Source: Rhea pennata (lineage: Eukaryota > Chordata > Aves > Rheiformes > Rheidae). Taken from it: DNA of 64,000 nt. The stretch lies in contig NC_084663.1 of NCBI RefSeq assembly GCF_028389875.1, positions 20,164,666-20,228,665 on the forward strand, in the 5' to 3' direction. Of this stretch, positions 40,224 to 52,415 are shown one piece after another. Every line of letters begins with the position of its first letter. Within the stretch, counting starts at the first letter, position 1. A model generated the notes under the pieces. It had not been told where the DNA came from, searched no databases, and was given only the letters and a program-made list of their open reading frames with translations. The position numbers and the translations under genes are program-made.

Positions 40224-40262
40224 GGTGAAACCATCGGAGTTACACTAGTTCACAAAGTGGAG
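40224..40262. repeat. Fossil repeat footprint ('CGGAGTTACACTAGTT' type)
   Basis: TGGTGAAACCATCGGAGTTA followed by CACTAGTTCACAAAGTG resembles the old pattern 'gaaatcaatggagttacactagtttacac' that is the reverse complement of the GGGCCAGATC-type element seen near 36.87 kb. The assignment is tentative. Confidence 0.35.
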
Positions 40263-41783
40263 AAGCTAATTAATAATGCTGACTTGCTAATACTGACTGA
40301 ACTTGCACTAAGTCAGTATAGCTCTGCTGCAGACAACTCTTGCAACTCTGGTTAGTCCAAAAGCTCATCTAAAGTGAAGTTTTGGCAGGATTTAGATGCC
40401 TTAATCCACGTGTCATCATCTTTTAAAGTACCTGAGAGCTGTAGGCAACCATGCTTATGTTTTTTTGCCGAACTCCACCCAGTGTAGAGCCACTTGAGGT
40501 AATGCAGGAGTTTGCAATAAAAAGGACACTAATTTCTAAGTCTGTGAAGTTCCTTTTGTATCAAATGCGGTGCCCCTGCACACCCTTCTGCCATCTCCAT
40601 AAGACTGAAGGAAGAGCTGCCTGCCTGACAGCAGTAACTTTTCAGGAGTGTTTTCTTTAAGTCCTCTGAGAAGCTTGACTGGATGGGAGTACCTGCACAT
40701 GACAAAGGTCTGCAAAAAATACCTCCCACCTTTTGGATCCCTTCTAGGCCTTCCTGAAAAAGAAAGGATGTTTGTAAAAAGAAGCGGTAGAAAACAAATC
40801 TCTTCTAATGTTGTGGTGGGGAGAGGCGGGTAACATTTACATCCAATAAATAATATACAGTATTGGATGCGTTTGATATTTTTGTTTTCAGTAAACATAT
40901 AGAGGCCATTTAGAGGTATTTATACTACTATACAACCTCTATACTCTTAAACAGTTTCAAAATCGACTGCTTGAATTGAGATGAATAATACTGGAAATCA
41001 GTTAGAGCAAAGAGCAAAAAAAAAAAAAAAATTTTTGCATTGCTTGAGCTGCCAATTTTGAGGGGACCAGGGCCCCATCCAAAAGTGCTGCTGCTCCCTT
41101 CAGGGTGATTGTGGTGCAGAGTGAGCACATCAGGCTTCAGACCTATTTCCAAAGTTGCAACGACAGCAGCTCTCTCAAAGCAGTAATTTGTGGAGGCAAT
41201 CTCAGTCCAAGAATGCCATCTTGTGGATTGTGTTTGCAGAGGAAAACTTTAAAATCCAACCTTGCTGTCCTGTAATCAGTGATGAAGACAAATTTTGTGT
41301 CACACATTCATTGCCTTCCAAAAAAAAATTGATTGTTTTTTTTTAAAGACTCTTTAATGAACCCTTAAGAGTAAAGTAAGGATGTTAGGTACTTCCGAAA
41401 CATCAGAGACAGTGCAATTTACAAAAAAAAAAAAAAATAATAATATCTAATAATAAATATTTTATGGCTGCAATGCTTTACAATTACAGAGAACAGTTTT
41501 ATGTGCAAGAATTTTCAAGTTAATTTAATGGTTTATAAATTCACACATAAAAATTAAATTAAATCCTTTAAAGAGAGTGGCTTGATAAAGAAATCTGCTC
41601 TCCCAACAGACATTAACAGTAAAGCAGCTTGAGTACAAGAAAATGTTCTCCTATCCAATTACACAAATGAGTGCGGTTTCATTGAAGAGATTAGTGAGCA
41701 TAAGTATTTTATTTACTTAACAGTTTGATCTAAAATATTTTAATATATCTACATCTTAATGATATTTTAGAAGGCTGATTTCC

Positions 41784-41808
41784 AAAAAAAAAAAAAAAAA
41801 AAAAAAAA
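41784..41808 (+). repeat. Poly-A run, 25 nt
   Basis: Twenty-five uninterrupted A residues after GATTTCC. No retroposed body was recognised. Confidence 0.95.
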
Positions 41809-44800
41809 GTGTACAAGGAAAAGCAGAAGGAAATAAGGAAAAATTTTAAGCACCACTAGCTGGATTAGATAGCATGTTTCCAATATACATGCATCACACA
41901 TCATTGTTTGCATAATGTACTTAATTTCATTACTGTCACACTTTTCCAACTGCCTGTTCTGTAGGCGGACTGTCTTCCTGTGACCTGATTGCCAGGCTTG
42001 GAAATCTCAGGCAATCAGAAGCTCCCAACAGAAGGGCACATCTGGAGAACGCGCGTTCATTATGGGGAACTATAAACCATGCTCCCTGCTCTGTCATCTA
42101 CTATCAAGGAGACTATTTCATCCAAAGATAAAAGCTAAGAGCATTGTTTCATGTTTTCCAACACCCGGCAGCATGTGCAGCTCCTTCTTTGTACTGTTAA
42201 AATGTAGCTTACTATGAGACCTCAGAATACCCAGGTTCATTTCAGAACCCAATCAGCATGTGATGAAAGGACTCCTTGATCAGTATGAACAATATATTGA
42301 TGATACACAATATAAAGAGGATGTCAGACTAGAACATGACCAAGGACATTCCATTTTTGTTTAAATATTTAACGCTCTATTTCAGAGATGCAACTGAAAA
42401 TAATAAGAGGAATTTGAAATCTGACCACACAGTAATAATCTAGTAATAATCAATTATTAATATCAGTCTGATACTCATTTCACTTACAGGTTCAGGGTTT
42501 TTTTTTAGTGGAAATGTTTTTAAAAATGCTTTACAATGTATTGCAGCTGTTTTCAACAACAGGTTAAATTTAGAATATCAGCAAGTTAATCATAAGAGAA
42601 TTCTGTTCTAATTTGCTATCATATTTTATTAAATAATCACTCATTCTGAGTTAACTTTCTCCTTTTTTTACTCTGTTATCTATTTGGTGAAGTAGTACAC
42701 AGAGGAGAGTCTAAGTTAACATACAAACTTTCTATCTATGATAGAAGCTGAAAAACTGCTTAAAAATGCAAATATATTCAACCATGTGTCCATAATAACC
42801 AAATCAACTTTTAAAAATGAACATTCATTTTGACTTGAAGTTCTTCATGCCTGATTTTCAGAAACTCTTAACTTTGTCCAGTCTAAATGAAATAACTAGA
42901 AATGTTGCTCCTCTTTTGAAAAAAAAGAATCATGAACATCTTGAATGGGGCATGTACGTTCATCTCCTTTAAAATATCTCACTGCATACCAGTGCAAGAC
43001 AAGACAGCTCAGGTCTATGATGGTGTGGAATTGGAATTCCTTGGAGCACAGATGTGCTGAGAAGAGCACAGGGGAGTCTCTCAGTCCTGTAAAACAAGGA
43101 AAACAAACAAAGTAGGTTCCTCCCACCAGACACTAAGATTTGGATTTCGGTAGCAAAAGGAACTCCTATGCTAACATAATAATATCTCAGAACAAACATC
43201 AGAGACTTCCAGTCAGCCATTGCTGAGCCTGTAACTGGTTGAGCCAGCCTGGCTGGTGGAACCAAAGCATGTGTTTTTGGAAAAGTCCCCCAAACGCACA
43301 AGGCAGCTGAAGTGGGCTGGCATGGACACTCCTCCAAGCCCCACAGGGAGCTTGACTAGGGATCGGAAGCACAAAGCCAGCACATGCTTCCGCTCTGTCT
43401 GCTCAAAAAGACCATATACAAATGCCATTTCAGCTAAGAACTGGGCATACGAGTACGTTTTGTCAAATAAATACCTTAAATGTGATCTGTAACGTTTTCT
43501 CTTGTTTTTTCTAAAGATGAAAGTTATTTCTCTCTTTTAAAATTCTTCTAGGACACTGCTTCCTTTAAGATCATCCCACTACTGTGGAAATATTTGGGCT
43601 TTGCTATATGACTAATGATTTAGTTTAAGTTCTGTTGTAGTGCGCTTTTAACACCCTTCATGATCAAAATCTTGTAATTTCCTCACATTGATGTGCCTAT
43701 TGTCATGCTAAATTTTCTATATTTATTATCATTTCTAAAATTATTTAGAAAATGTGGCAGAACTTATGATTTTCAATGGTAAAATTCATCAACTTAAAAG
43801 TAGACTAAGCTGTGCTTAACCAGTATAATGCTACAGATTTGAATCAGCCTTGAAGAATAGTCAGAAACTTATTTGTGTTTTACAAATATTTGGCTATAGA
43901 TATTTAATTCATCAGTGAATAAATTCTCTTTCCTTAGTTAGAAACAGATAAAACCATAGAATAACTGGTAAGGCATAAACAGAGATAACGGATAAAACCA
44001 GCACTCATCTTTCTGACGCTTGCCGTAGTAGTTAGCTTGTCTGTTCTATTATTTCATCTTTTCTTCTAGTTATGTAGCTTCTAGTTCTGTAACTTTGCAA
44101 ATTTTTCCATTGTTGTCAAATTTCTCTCCCAAAGTATGTGAATGGAACCAGATATTTTCAGTCACAATGATGACAAATACTCAACTCTTCACATTTTGAC
44201 ATGTTTACATTATCATCTTTCTGTTAGATCATAGCTTTGATGAAAACATCAGATATGACACCAAACATCATAAAAATTGTACCTGAGGAGAATATATGAA
44301 TGTGTGTAGCTCAAGAGTACATCTATCCTTTAATGTCCCTGCATATATCAGCTCACAGAATCTGATGTTGTGAAAGCGAGTTCTAACGATAAAGACACAT
44401 GCATTTAATGAGCAATGCCGATTACTACTGTTTAATCAAAATGCTGATTCCAAAATGAACCATTAAGAAAGCCAGTCAAAAATAGAAAAAAATATTTTAT
44501 GCAACAGTGCTGTCCATTAAAGTAAACATTTTTGTATGAAGACCAACATTCCCACTAAGAATAATGAAATAAATACAACCAAATAAGCTCCAAAGATATG
44601 TCTACTAGCATGTAGCTTGTATTTCTCAATATCTTTTGAAAAATTTTCCTTTTGTACACTGCAACTTGGCTACTGATTGAATTGACAAATATTTGGGGAT
44701 AAGCCATCGCTGTAATCCTGGCTTCATCAGTATAAACCCAGATTGCTTTCAATAGGACCAAAAATTCCTCCATAGGAGCTTTGAAGTTTTGCAGCCAAAT

Positions 44801-45916
44801 TCAGTTCTTACTGAATTTGTCAGTCCCAAGGAAGGACTTTCATTTTCAACTGAAGTTGAAGTTATGCCCCAGAGAAACCCAGGAACACAGCAAAGCCATA
44901 TTCATCAAAACGGTGGACCTTCTACCAGATGTTTCAAAGAGAAATTTGTAAAGAATCTTGCTGTGAAACACGTGTAATAAATAATTCCTCAATGATATCA
45001 ATATAATTGGCTCAGAAAAATGAAGGTTTGTACCTCTGAAAAATAACCTGAAAATGTCAAAGGTTTAATCTATTACCAGAATACATTTTGGGCAGTTTTT
45101 ACTCCTTTGAAAAAAATCAAACACTAATAGAAAATTTTTAGATATATGTGTCTTGGTAATCAAAAGCATATACCTGAGGTATTTTACCTTTCAAGTAATA
45201 GCTAAACTTCTGAACCAAAATCAATAAAGGTAATGCTAAGGCTGTACACATCAACAGTTACAGTTCTCTAGGGCTAACACATTTTATTCATGCAAATTGA
45301 TATTTTTAACAACTGATTTTAGCATTAATTAGAACCTTGTATTCAGTGGGAATCATTTTTGTCTATCAAATCAATTGGGATTTCTTGGGAATTTCTGCAT
45401 GAACAAATCAATCATGTGCTGGTTCATATGTTTACTGAATCCATGTACTGAAATTCACTTTAAAAATTCCTCTGATTAAAAAGTCACAGTTGTTGCTCAG
45501 AAATCTACTTTTTTAGAAAGAAGATAACCTTTAGGTTTCATTTAGTTTAATATATCCTCAGTATTTACAAGGACACTGAACTAACATCACACAGAAGCTG
45601 ACAGAGCAAAATCTCTTTGCAAATCAGCTTTAAATTTTAGTGGGTTTAAGAGAGGCTTAAAAAATAGGCATGCTTGATTTAAAGAATGAAAGGCTGCAGT
45701 GTGTCCACACATACCTGTCATGTTTTTGGTCTCACTCTCACGTTATGTTGAAAAATTAAGCCTACATCTGTGCAAGTAGATATTCTTGGTGGAAGTATAG
45801 AAACAGTCTTAAGAAATGCCACAAAATGAGCCTTGACATTATTTCCCACAGGTATACAAGTTATGGGAACTCTCCATGACCCAAAGATAGAAAGATATTA
45901 ACCCTTTTTTTTTAAT

Positions 45917-45964
45917 ACACACACACACATATATATACATATACACACACACACAGACACACAC
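45917..45964 (+). repeat. Compound (AC)n/(AT)n microsatellite
   Basis: ACACACACACACATATATATACATATACACACACACACAGACACACAC-type alternation over about 48 bp, preceded by a T9 run. Confidence 0.95.
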
Positions 45965-47555
45965 TATACTTTTTTGTAACCAGCTGCTAGGTTATTTTGG
46001 CTAGACAAGATTTCAAGTTCTTCTCAACTATTGTAGGACCCCCACAGAGCAAGAAAAGCAAAGCCGTGGGTTTGCTTTCCGTCATGCTGTTGGGACTGAC
46101 AACACAAGGCAGCTGAGCAGAGTGCTAGCCTACTCCTTTCACAGTGCAGTGGTGCTAGCTATGCTCCCACTGAGTTAACCCGCATGAGGTAACTTGGCCT
46201 GTGCTCACAGACCCCATTTCTGATGAAAGGAAGAGCTGAAGAACAAGAAACCACTGCAGTTCCTGTGCAGGATTGCATGAGACAACAACTGGGATTACAA
46301 AACTGGTCTGGCAGCACAGCAAGTGTGCCACTGTTGGAGAAACCTTCTGAGGCAGAGGGATTCATCATCCTCTGGGTAATGCAGCTGCACAACACAGAGG
46401 TTTAGTCGGGGTTTAGTTCGTACAGATAGCACATTGCTCATGGTGCTCGAACAGCAGCAGCTCTGCAGAAACTTTAATGCAGAGAATCAGTTGTACAGAG
46501 ACTTCAGCAATGTCCCCAGACGTCTCCAGAAAAACATAGAAACACTTTTGCAGAAAAGAAATAAAAAAGAAACTCATTGTATCACTTTTAAATCTCGTGA
46601 TTCGTGAGGGTTTGTGATTGCTGTACTTACGCATAACTTCTTCACTCTTCTTAATTTGCCCTATAGGACTCTGACATTATAATGGAAATAGAATGGTGTT
46701 TTGTGTTGTACTCACATGTATAGACTGCGTACATCTTCTTTATTAAATCATATAAAGTGAAACTGGAAAGGAGCTCATCTCCTCCACTTCCCCACCTCTG
46801 AGTTATTACCTTGAGCATAAACAGCTCATGATCGATGTCACTTCGCATATTAAATTGCTAGTGACTATAATTCCGCAGAATCCATCAGACCTCTCAACTT
46901 GTTTGTTGTAATTCTCACTATTAGGAGTTTTTCCCCTAACAGCAAACTTCAATCTTTCTGACTGCAGTTAAAATCTATTTTCTTTTTCTATCAAAAGTTG
47001 CCACAGAAAAATGTTTCTTCCTTTGTATCTTTTTAGCTACTTTTTAGAGGCCGAAGGCTTAGTCTTCCCATCTCAGAACTGAACACCACCAGCTGTATAT
47101 ATTACTATACAGAGACGAAAACATTCTTTCTTCTTCAATTGAAAATGAAATCTATCCCAAGTTCCCTGAAAAAGAGGCTTTTTTACATGAAGCTTCCAGA
47201 GAGATGGAGGTTGGGCTCCTTTGCATTTTGCTGTTGCTTTGTCCTGTTGAGAAAATTGAGAGGAAGAAAAGGACAAGAAAGAACTGGTAGAAAAGTAATA
47301 TGATGAAAAGAGAATATTCTTTGGACCCTTCTGAAACCAAATGTTCCTTATAAGGTTGCTACTAAAAGTTTATGTGGCCATCATATATGGTTTTCTTGTG
47401 TGTATCTTATTTATGATATGAGCCTGAATCTTGTAATCAGACCCACAGTGTAACCCTGAACCTGTGTTGGGTTCAGTTATACTTATCACATTGCGAGAGT
47501 AAGACCCCAGCCACCATCCTAACTAAAAGCATCTAAATGCTGCAAAAGCTATCTG

Positions 47556-47682
47556 GTGTATATGTAAAACTCTTAGTAGAATATAAAATGCTAACCTACT
47601 TATAGCTGGCTTTTGTGTGTGGTTTTATGTGAAACGTTTGATACACACGTTCTTGGCATGTTGTGCAGTGAGGACAGGGAGT
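47556..47682 (+). repeat. 127-bp direct repeat, copy 1
   Basis: From GTGTATATGTAAAACTCTTA to GAGGACAGGGAGT this unit matches 48596-48722 with 7 substitutions and no gaps (about 94% identity, hand-aligned, constant offset 1040 bp). Homology stops sharply at both ends. It is either a local duplication or two copies of an unnamed dispersed repeat. Confidence 0.93.
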
Positions 47683-48595
47683 GCAGACAATTCTGTGGCT
47701 TCATTTAAGTGGTCTTGAGACATGACTAGGGTTTGCCTAAGCCACTTCTTAATTTTGATGCCCTTTAATGCCAGAGCAACATAAAGGGCGCTCAGAATGA
47801 TTGAGCATCCTTGTTCGTGTGCACCGGATTACATTATAAAGGTGTGCCTATATGTGTAGGTACAGGCATAAAAGTTGAATTGCACAGGTGGACTGTTTAA
47901 AACAACAGTACCTGTAATTATTTAGCTACTACTTTCCCCTCTGTATTCCTAGACCTCAAAGAACTGTTTTAATTTTTTACACGAAACTCAGATTGGCGAT
48001 AGACCTGCAAATAATTTCAAAAAAAGAAAAAAAATCTTGCATGGATTAATTCGGTATATACTCTCAGGATATCTGAAACTGCTGCTTGCTCTGTGTCCTT
48101 TGAAGAGGGAATGATTTTACACTATCTATTTCTGTAGCTTTGAGACTCCAGTTGGTTATTTAGATAAAAAAGAGAAGCTGTACCTTTTAGAGTCTTCAAG
48201 ATAAAAGAGTCATTGCTCAGACTTTGAGGGTTGTTGTCACTTTAAAGACTTCATTCACTATAAAAGAACAACTATTGTAAAATATCTGCTTTAGCATTAG
48301 ATTGCTTTAAATTGTGATATGCTGGTCATACATATGAATTGTTGGATTTGCAATTTGATCCAAAGCCCAGTGAATACTCATGTAATGGAAAGCCCACTCA
48401 CCAATTTCTGTAGATAGAAAAATATTTTGATGAGTTGGACAGGAGTTGATCAATCAGTATGTAGAGACAGCAAATTAATCAGGAATCAGGAAAAGTAAGA
48501 AGTTAGTTTTATCTCAGATTTTGGACAAAAGGAAATAGCAGCACTCTGTAAATGGTCTGAATGAGGTATTATGAAAAGGTAAAAAATATGTATAT
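47683..48595. other. Noncoding DNA between the two 127-bp copies
   Basis: About 913 bp of AT-rich sequence with no supported gene. It is not itself duplicated in the window. Confidence 0.6.
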
Positions 48596-48722
48596 GTGTA
48601 TATGTAAAACTCTTAGTAGAATATAAAATGGTAATCTACTTATAGCAGGCTTTTGTGTATGGTTTTATGTGAAATGTTTGATACGCACGTTCTTAGCATG
48701 TTGTGCAGTGAGGACAGGGAGT
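48596..48722 (+). repeat. 127-bp direct repeat, copy 2
   Basis: This is the second copy of the unit at 47556-47682, same orientation. It lies 222 bp left of the large CR1 element. The seven differences from copy 1 are all single-base substitutions, five of them transitions. The TATGTATATGTGTATATG stretch around its left edge is low-complexity and may have guided the duplication. Confidence 0.93.
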
Positions 48723-48944
48723 TTTGGTATTTCCAAAACATGCTAACTCCATGAAAAGAGTGATCCAGCAGTGATGAAAGTATAATATTTAAGGTAACTG
48801 GTTTTAGAAAATATGGCTAGGTAATTGGGTATAACTTCTGTTGCAGGGAAAATGACAGTTGAAATTATTTAAAAAAATCAAATACGTATATTTAGTTATT
48901 TCATAAGCAAAAAAGATTTAAATCTTCAATCTGAGCTAAAAATT

Positions 48945-50500
48945 ACACAGAATCACAGAATGGTGGAGGTTGGAAGGGACCTCTGGAGATCATCTAGTCC
49001 AACTCCCCTGCTCAAGCAGAGTCATCTAGAGCATGTTAGACAGGGTTGCATCCAGGCAGATGAGTATCTCCAGAGAAGGAGACTCCACAGCCTCTCTGGG
49101 CAACCTGTTCCAGTGCTCCGTCACTCTCACAGTGAAGAAGTTCTTCCTCATATTCAGGTGGAACTTTCTGTGTTCCAGCTTGTGCCCATTGCATCTTGTC
49201 CTGTCACTGGGCACTACTGAAGAGAGTCTGGCCCCATCCTCTCAACACCCTCCCGTAAGGTATTCGTAGACATTGATAATATCCTCTCTCGGTCTTCTCT
49301 TCTGCAGGCTGAAGAGGCCCAGCTCTGCAGCTGTTCTTCACAGGGCAGATGCTCCAGCCCCTTGATCATCCTCGTAGCCCTACGCTGGACTCACTCCAGG
49401 CCTGCCACATCACTCTTGTTCTGGGGAGCCCAGAATTGGATGCAGTGCTCAAGATGAGGCCTCACCAGGGGTGAGTAGAGCAGTAGGATCACCTCTCTTG
49501 ACCTGCTGGCAGTGCGCCCTGCCTAATGCACCCCAGGATACCATTGACCTTCTTGACCACAAGGGAATGTTGCTGGCTCATGGTTAACTTGTCCACTAGA
49601 ACTGTCAGGTCCTTCTCCACAGAGCTGCTTTCTGGTAGGTCAGCCTCCAGCTTGTACTGATGCATGGAGTTATTTCTCCCTAGGTGCAGGACTCTGCGCT
49701 TGCCCTTGTTGAACCTCAGGAGGTTCCTCTCTGCCCAACTCTCCAGCCTGTCCAGGTCTCTCTGAATGGCAGCACAGCCCTCAGGTGTGTCAGCCACTCC
49801 TCCCAGCTTGGTATCATCAGCAAACTTGCTGAGGAGGCACTCTGTCCCCTCATCCAGGTCACTGATGAAGAAGTTGAACAGGATGGGACCCAGTACTGAG
49901 CCCTGGGGGATGCTACTAGCCACAGGCCTTCAACTAGACTCCATGCCACTGATGACAGCTCTCTGAGCTCTGCTTTTCAGACAGTTCTCAATCCATCTCA
50001 CTGTCCATTCATCTATCCCACACTTCCTGAGCTTGTGTAGGAGGATGCCATGGGAGACAGTGTCAAAAGCCTTCTTGAAGGCAAAGTAGACAACATCCAC
50101 TGCTCTGCCCTCATCCACCCAGCAAGTCATCTCATTGTAGGCTATTAGGCTGGTTAAGCACGATTTCCCTTTGGTGAATCCATGCTGACTACTCCTGATA
50201 ACCTTCTTATCCTTCATATACCTGTAAATAGTGTCCAGGATGAGCTGCTATATCACCTTTCCAGAGACTGAGGTGAGGCTGGTTGGTCTGCAATTCCCTG
50301 GCTCCTCCTTCTTGTCCTTTTTGAAGACTGGAGTAAAATTTGCTTTCCTGTAGTCCTCAGGCATCTCTCCTGATCACCACGACCTTTAAAAAATAATAGA
50401 GAGTGGTCTTGCAATGGCACCCACCAGCTGCCTTAGCACTTGTGGGTATATGCCATCAGGGCCCAAACTGCCCTTAATTATTTGCTCCCAAGACTCTAGA
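48945..50500 (-). mobile_element. CR1 LINE, 5'-truncated, minus orientation, about 1.55 kb
   Basis: The left edge (CACAGAATCACAGAATGG) is the CR1 3' end; the body continues to about 50500. On the minus strand it encodes the C-terminal half of the CR1 ORF2 reverse transcriptase. One segment (50217-49930) has the HGFTKGKSCLTSL block and a motif-A region reading VYFAFKKAFDTVSHG. The next (49929-49489, same frame) has PQGSVLGPILF and the FADD box at 49824-49813. The last (49214-49026) has the [21 protein letters not shown]-terminus. It is inactive: a TGA at 49932-49930 replaces the usual Trp before RPV, the motif-A catalytic Asp is replaced by Ala, further frame breaks separate the last two parts, and the endonuclease domain is missing. 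Its right end is approximate. Confidence 0.95.
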
Positions 50501-52190
50501 AAACATATGGGAAATGAAAAACAATGGCAATAGTTACATTAAATGTTTGTCTAAGCCCAAGCTTTTCACCTCACATGCTTCAAAATCTGTGCTGTTGTTT
50601 GCTTAGGTCACCTGCAGTGTAGAAAAGCTCAGAAGGCCTGCAAGGAGAGGCAGTCCCTTCTCGTCAGGCTTTACACTCTCTTGTATAGAGTATGTCACAT
50701 AAATATATGCACTGAAAGACAAAAACTAACAGCACTTAGATTTGGTTTTATCTAGCTGAGAGGGGAGCCTGTCTGGGTGAACATTCCTCCCTCATTCCAA
50801 AGCAAAGTCACACAGATTAGCTTAAATCATCATGGTTAATTATTTTGTGTCTACTGAGAAAGATCTTTCTCACTGCTGCTGAAACTATCCCATTTTAAAC
50901 AAGTAACCCCAGGGAAGGAGTATGAACCTGCTCATCTTACATTTTGTGTTTGTTCCTTGACATGTAGAATAAGTCTTTGTAAAAATAGCTTAAAATTTGC
51001 TAAAGTGGAACAACTCTACCAAAAAACCCCAAAACCCTCAGTAAAACAGTTTGGTGTCACTGCAGCCATGAAGACTGTGGTGAAAACATTTGCATTAGAT
51101 ACATCAGAGCTGTGTTTAAATTCCTTAAGTTCAAATTCAAATTTGAATCATGGAGGTGATCCCAAATGATTGCTGCCAACCCAGTAAAATCACAAGAATT
51201 GCTTCTTTGATGAGTTAACTAAAAAGTCCAACTTTGATCTGAGAATATTCATTAAAAAAAATTTTTCTATTTCACAGAAGTTTGGGGTTCAACAAACTAA
51301 CCTTTTCTGATGAAAACCTTTATAATGGAAAAGTGGTTGACCCATTATGCCATAAAGGCTTGTACTTGCCAGTGTTTTTCCTAGTATCTTTCCTAGTATC
51401 ACAGTATCTTTCCTAGAGCACAGGTCAGGATTGTAACTCGGTATCATCCTAGGGCTTCTCAATCTTCTAAATAGTTAGCTTTCATAATTCAGTAGTCTTA
51501 CAAAATTATCAGCCTTTTCTGCCCAAGGCCTCCTTGACTTTTCTATTCTCTGTATGATCCTTAGACATCATTAGCAGCAAGTCACCTTTGTGGTATCAGC
51601 TGTAGTTGAAGGACACTGCAGACTGTCTCTCATTTCTGTACTACATGAATTAAACAATTGCATGTAGTTATAAACTGAGCTAAAGGCAATTGATTACAAA
51701 AATGCAATATTTTTCATACTTTTGACAACTCTTCTATAATCCAAAGGAAGGTGTTAATCTAAAAAGCATTAATTTACTGACACATTTTGACGTGAATCTG
51801 TTCCTTTTTGCAGGAGGCAGGCATATTTACTAAATAATAAATGCTTTAATTATCTTCAGATTATTTCCATATATTATATCCATGTATTTATTCTGTTTGA
51901 GCTTTCAGTCATATTGTCTGGAAATCAGCATCTTTCCAGATATTGGCGATCTGTATTATTTTTAAAAAGTTAATACAAGAAGCTCAGCTGAATTTCTGCT
52001 TTACAGCTTCTTATTTGATGTTTAATTTCATGCACTTGTGAAAGTTTAAGTCTTCGTTAGGACCATTTATTTGAACAAGATCTAGTTAACCTGTTTCTTG
52101 AGCACCTTCTTGCTCTCCCATTGTGCTACGGCAAAAGCCTTTTCTGAAGATATGCTCAGTTTGCCTGCGTTGAGGGAGTGGAGAGATGGT
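50501..52190. other. AT-rich noncoding DNA
   Basis: No supported gene was seen. A small local duplication of CAGTATCTTTCCTAG type occurs at about 51379-51417, and a 14-bp palindrome (ATTCAAATTTGAAT) lies near 51.14 kb. Confidence 0.55.
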
Positions 52191-52415
52191 CATAACCCAT
52201 GTCAACCTTCATCTTCAGGAGCAGGGCAAATACAAATCCAGCAGGAATGAGAGCAGCCTGGCAGCAGCTCTGCTTTAGCAGCCCACGAAGATCCCAGAGA
52301 AGCACCCTACGGCAGGAGGTGAGAGGCACATGGCTCCGCTTCCTCCCCAGCTCCCTCGGGTGCCAATGGGTCCCTGACGTCCTACACGGTCACCAAAGAG
52401 GACGTTACAACTTTA
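52191..52415 (+). other. GC-richer patch with acceptor/donor-like bounds, unidentified
   Basis: CTTCATCTTCAG ending at about 52216 is followed by about 100 bp of GC-richer sequence, then CAGGAG|GTGAGAG near 52319, so an exon-like interval is bounded by plausible splice signals. One frame is open across it (from 52199). The encoded residues are rich in Ser, Arg and Gln and match nothing I know. A noncoding exon or chance is at least as likely. Confidence 0.2.

Larger units (their letters stand above)
37891..47555. other. AT-rich noncoding DNA
   Basis: No supported exon was seen over about 9.7 kb. It contains T29 and A25 runs, a 16-A run at 41016-41031, a CA/TA repeat and one old repeat footprint, listed separately. 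A less AT-rich unique-looking stretch at 41.95-42.08 kb is a candidate conserved noncoding element. Confidence 0.55.

Noticed and set aside
43957..43985. Possible CR1 3' end (CATAGAATAACTGGTAAGG)
   Set aside because: Only a few bases resemble the CR1 terminal repeat and the GTTGGAAGG core does not follow.
49684..49966. Plus-strand open frames over the 48.9-50.5 kb CR1
   Set aside because: Antisense shadows of the CR1 reverse-transcriptase frame.
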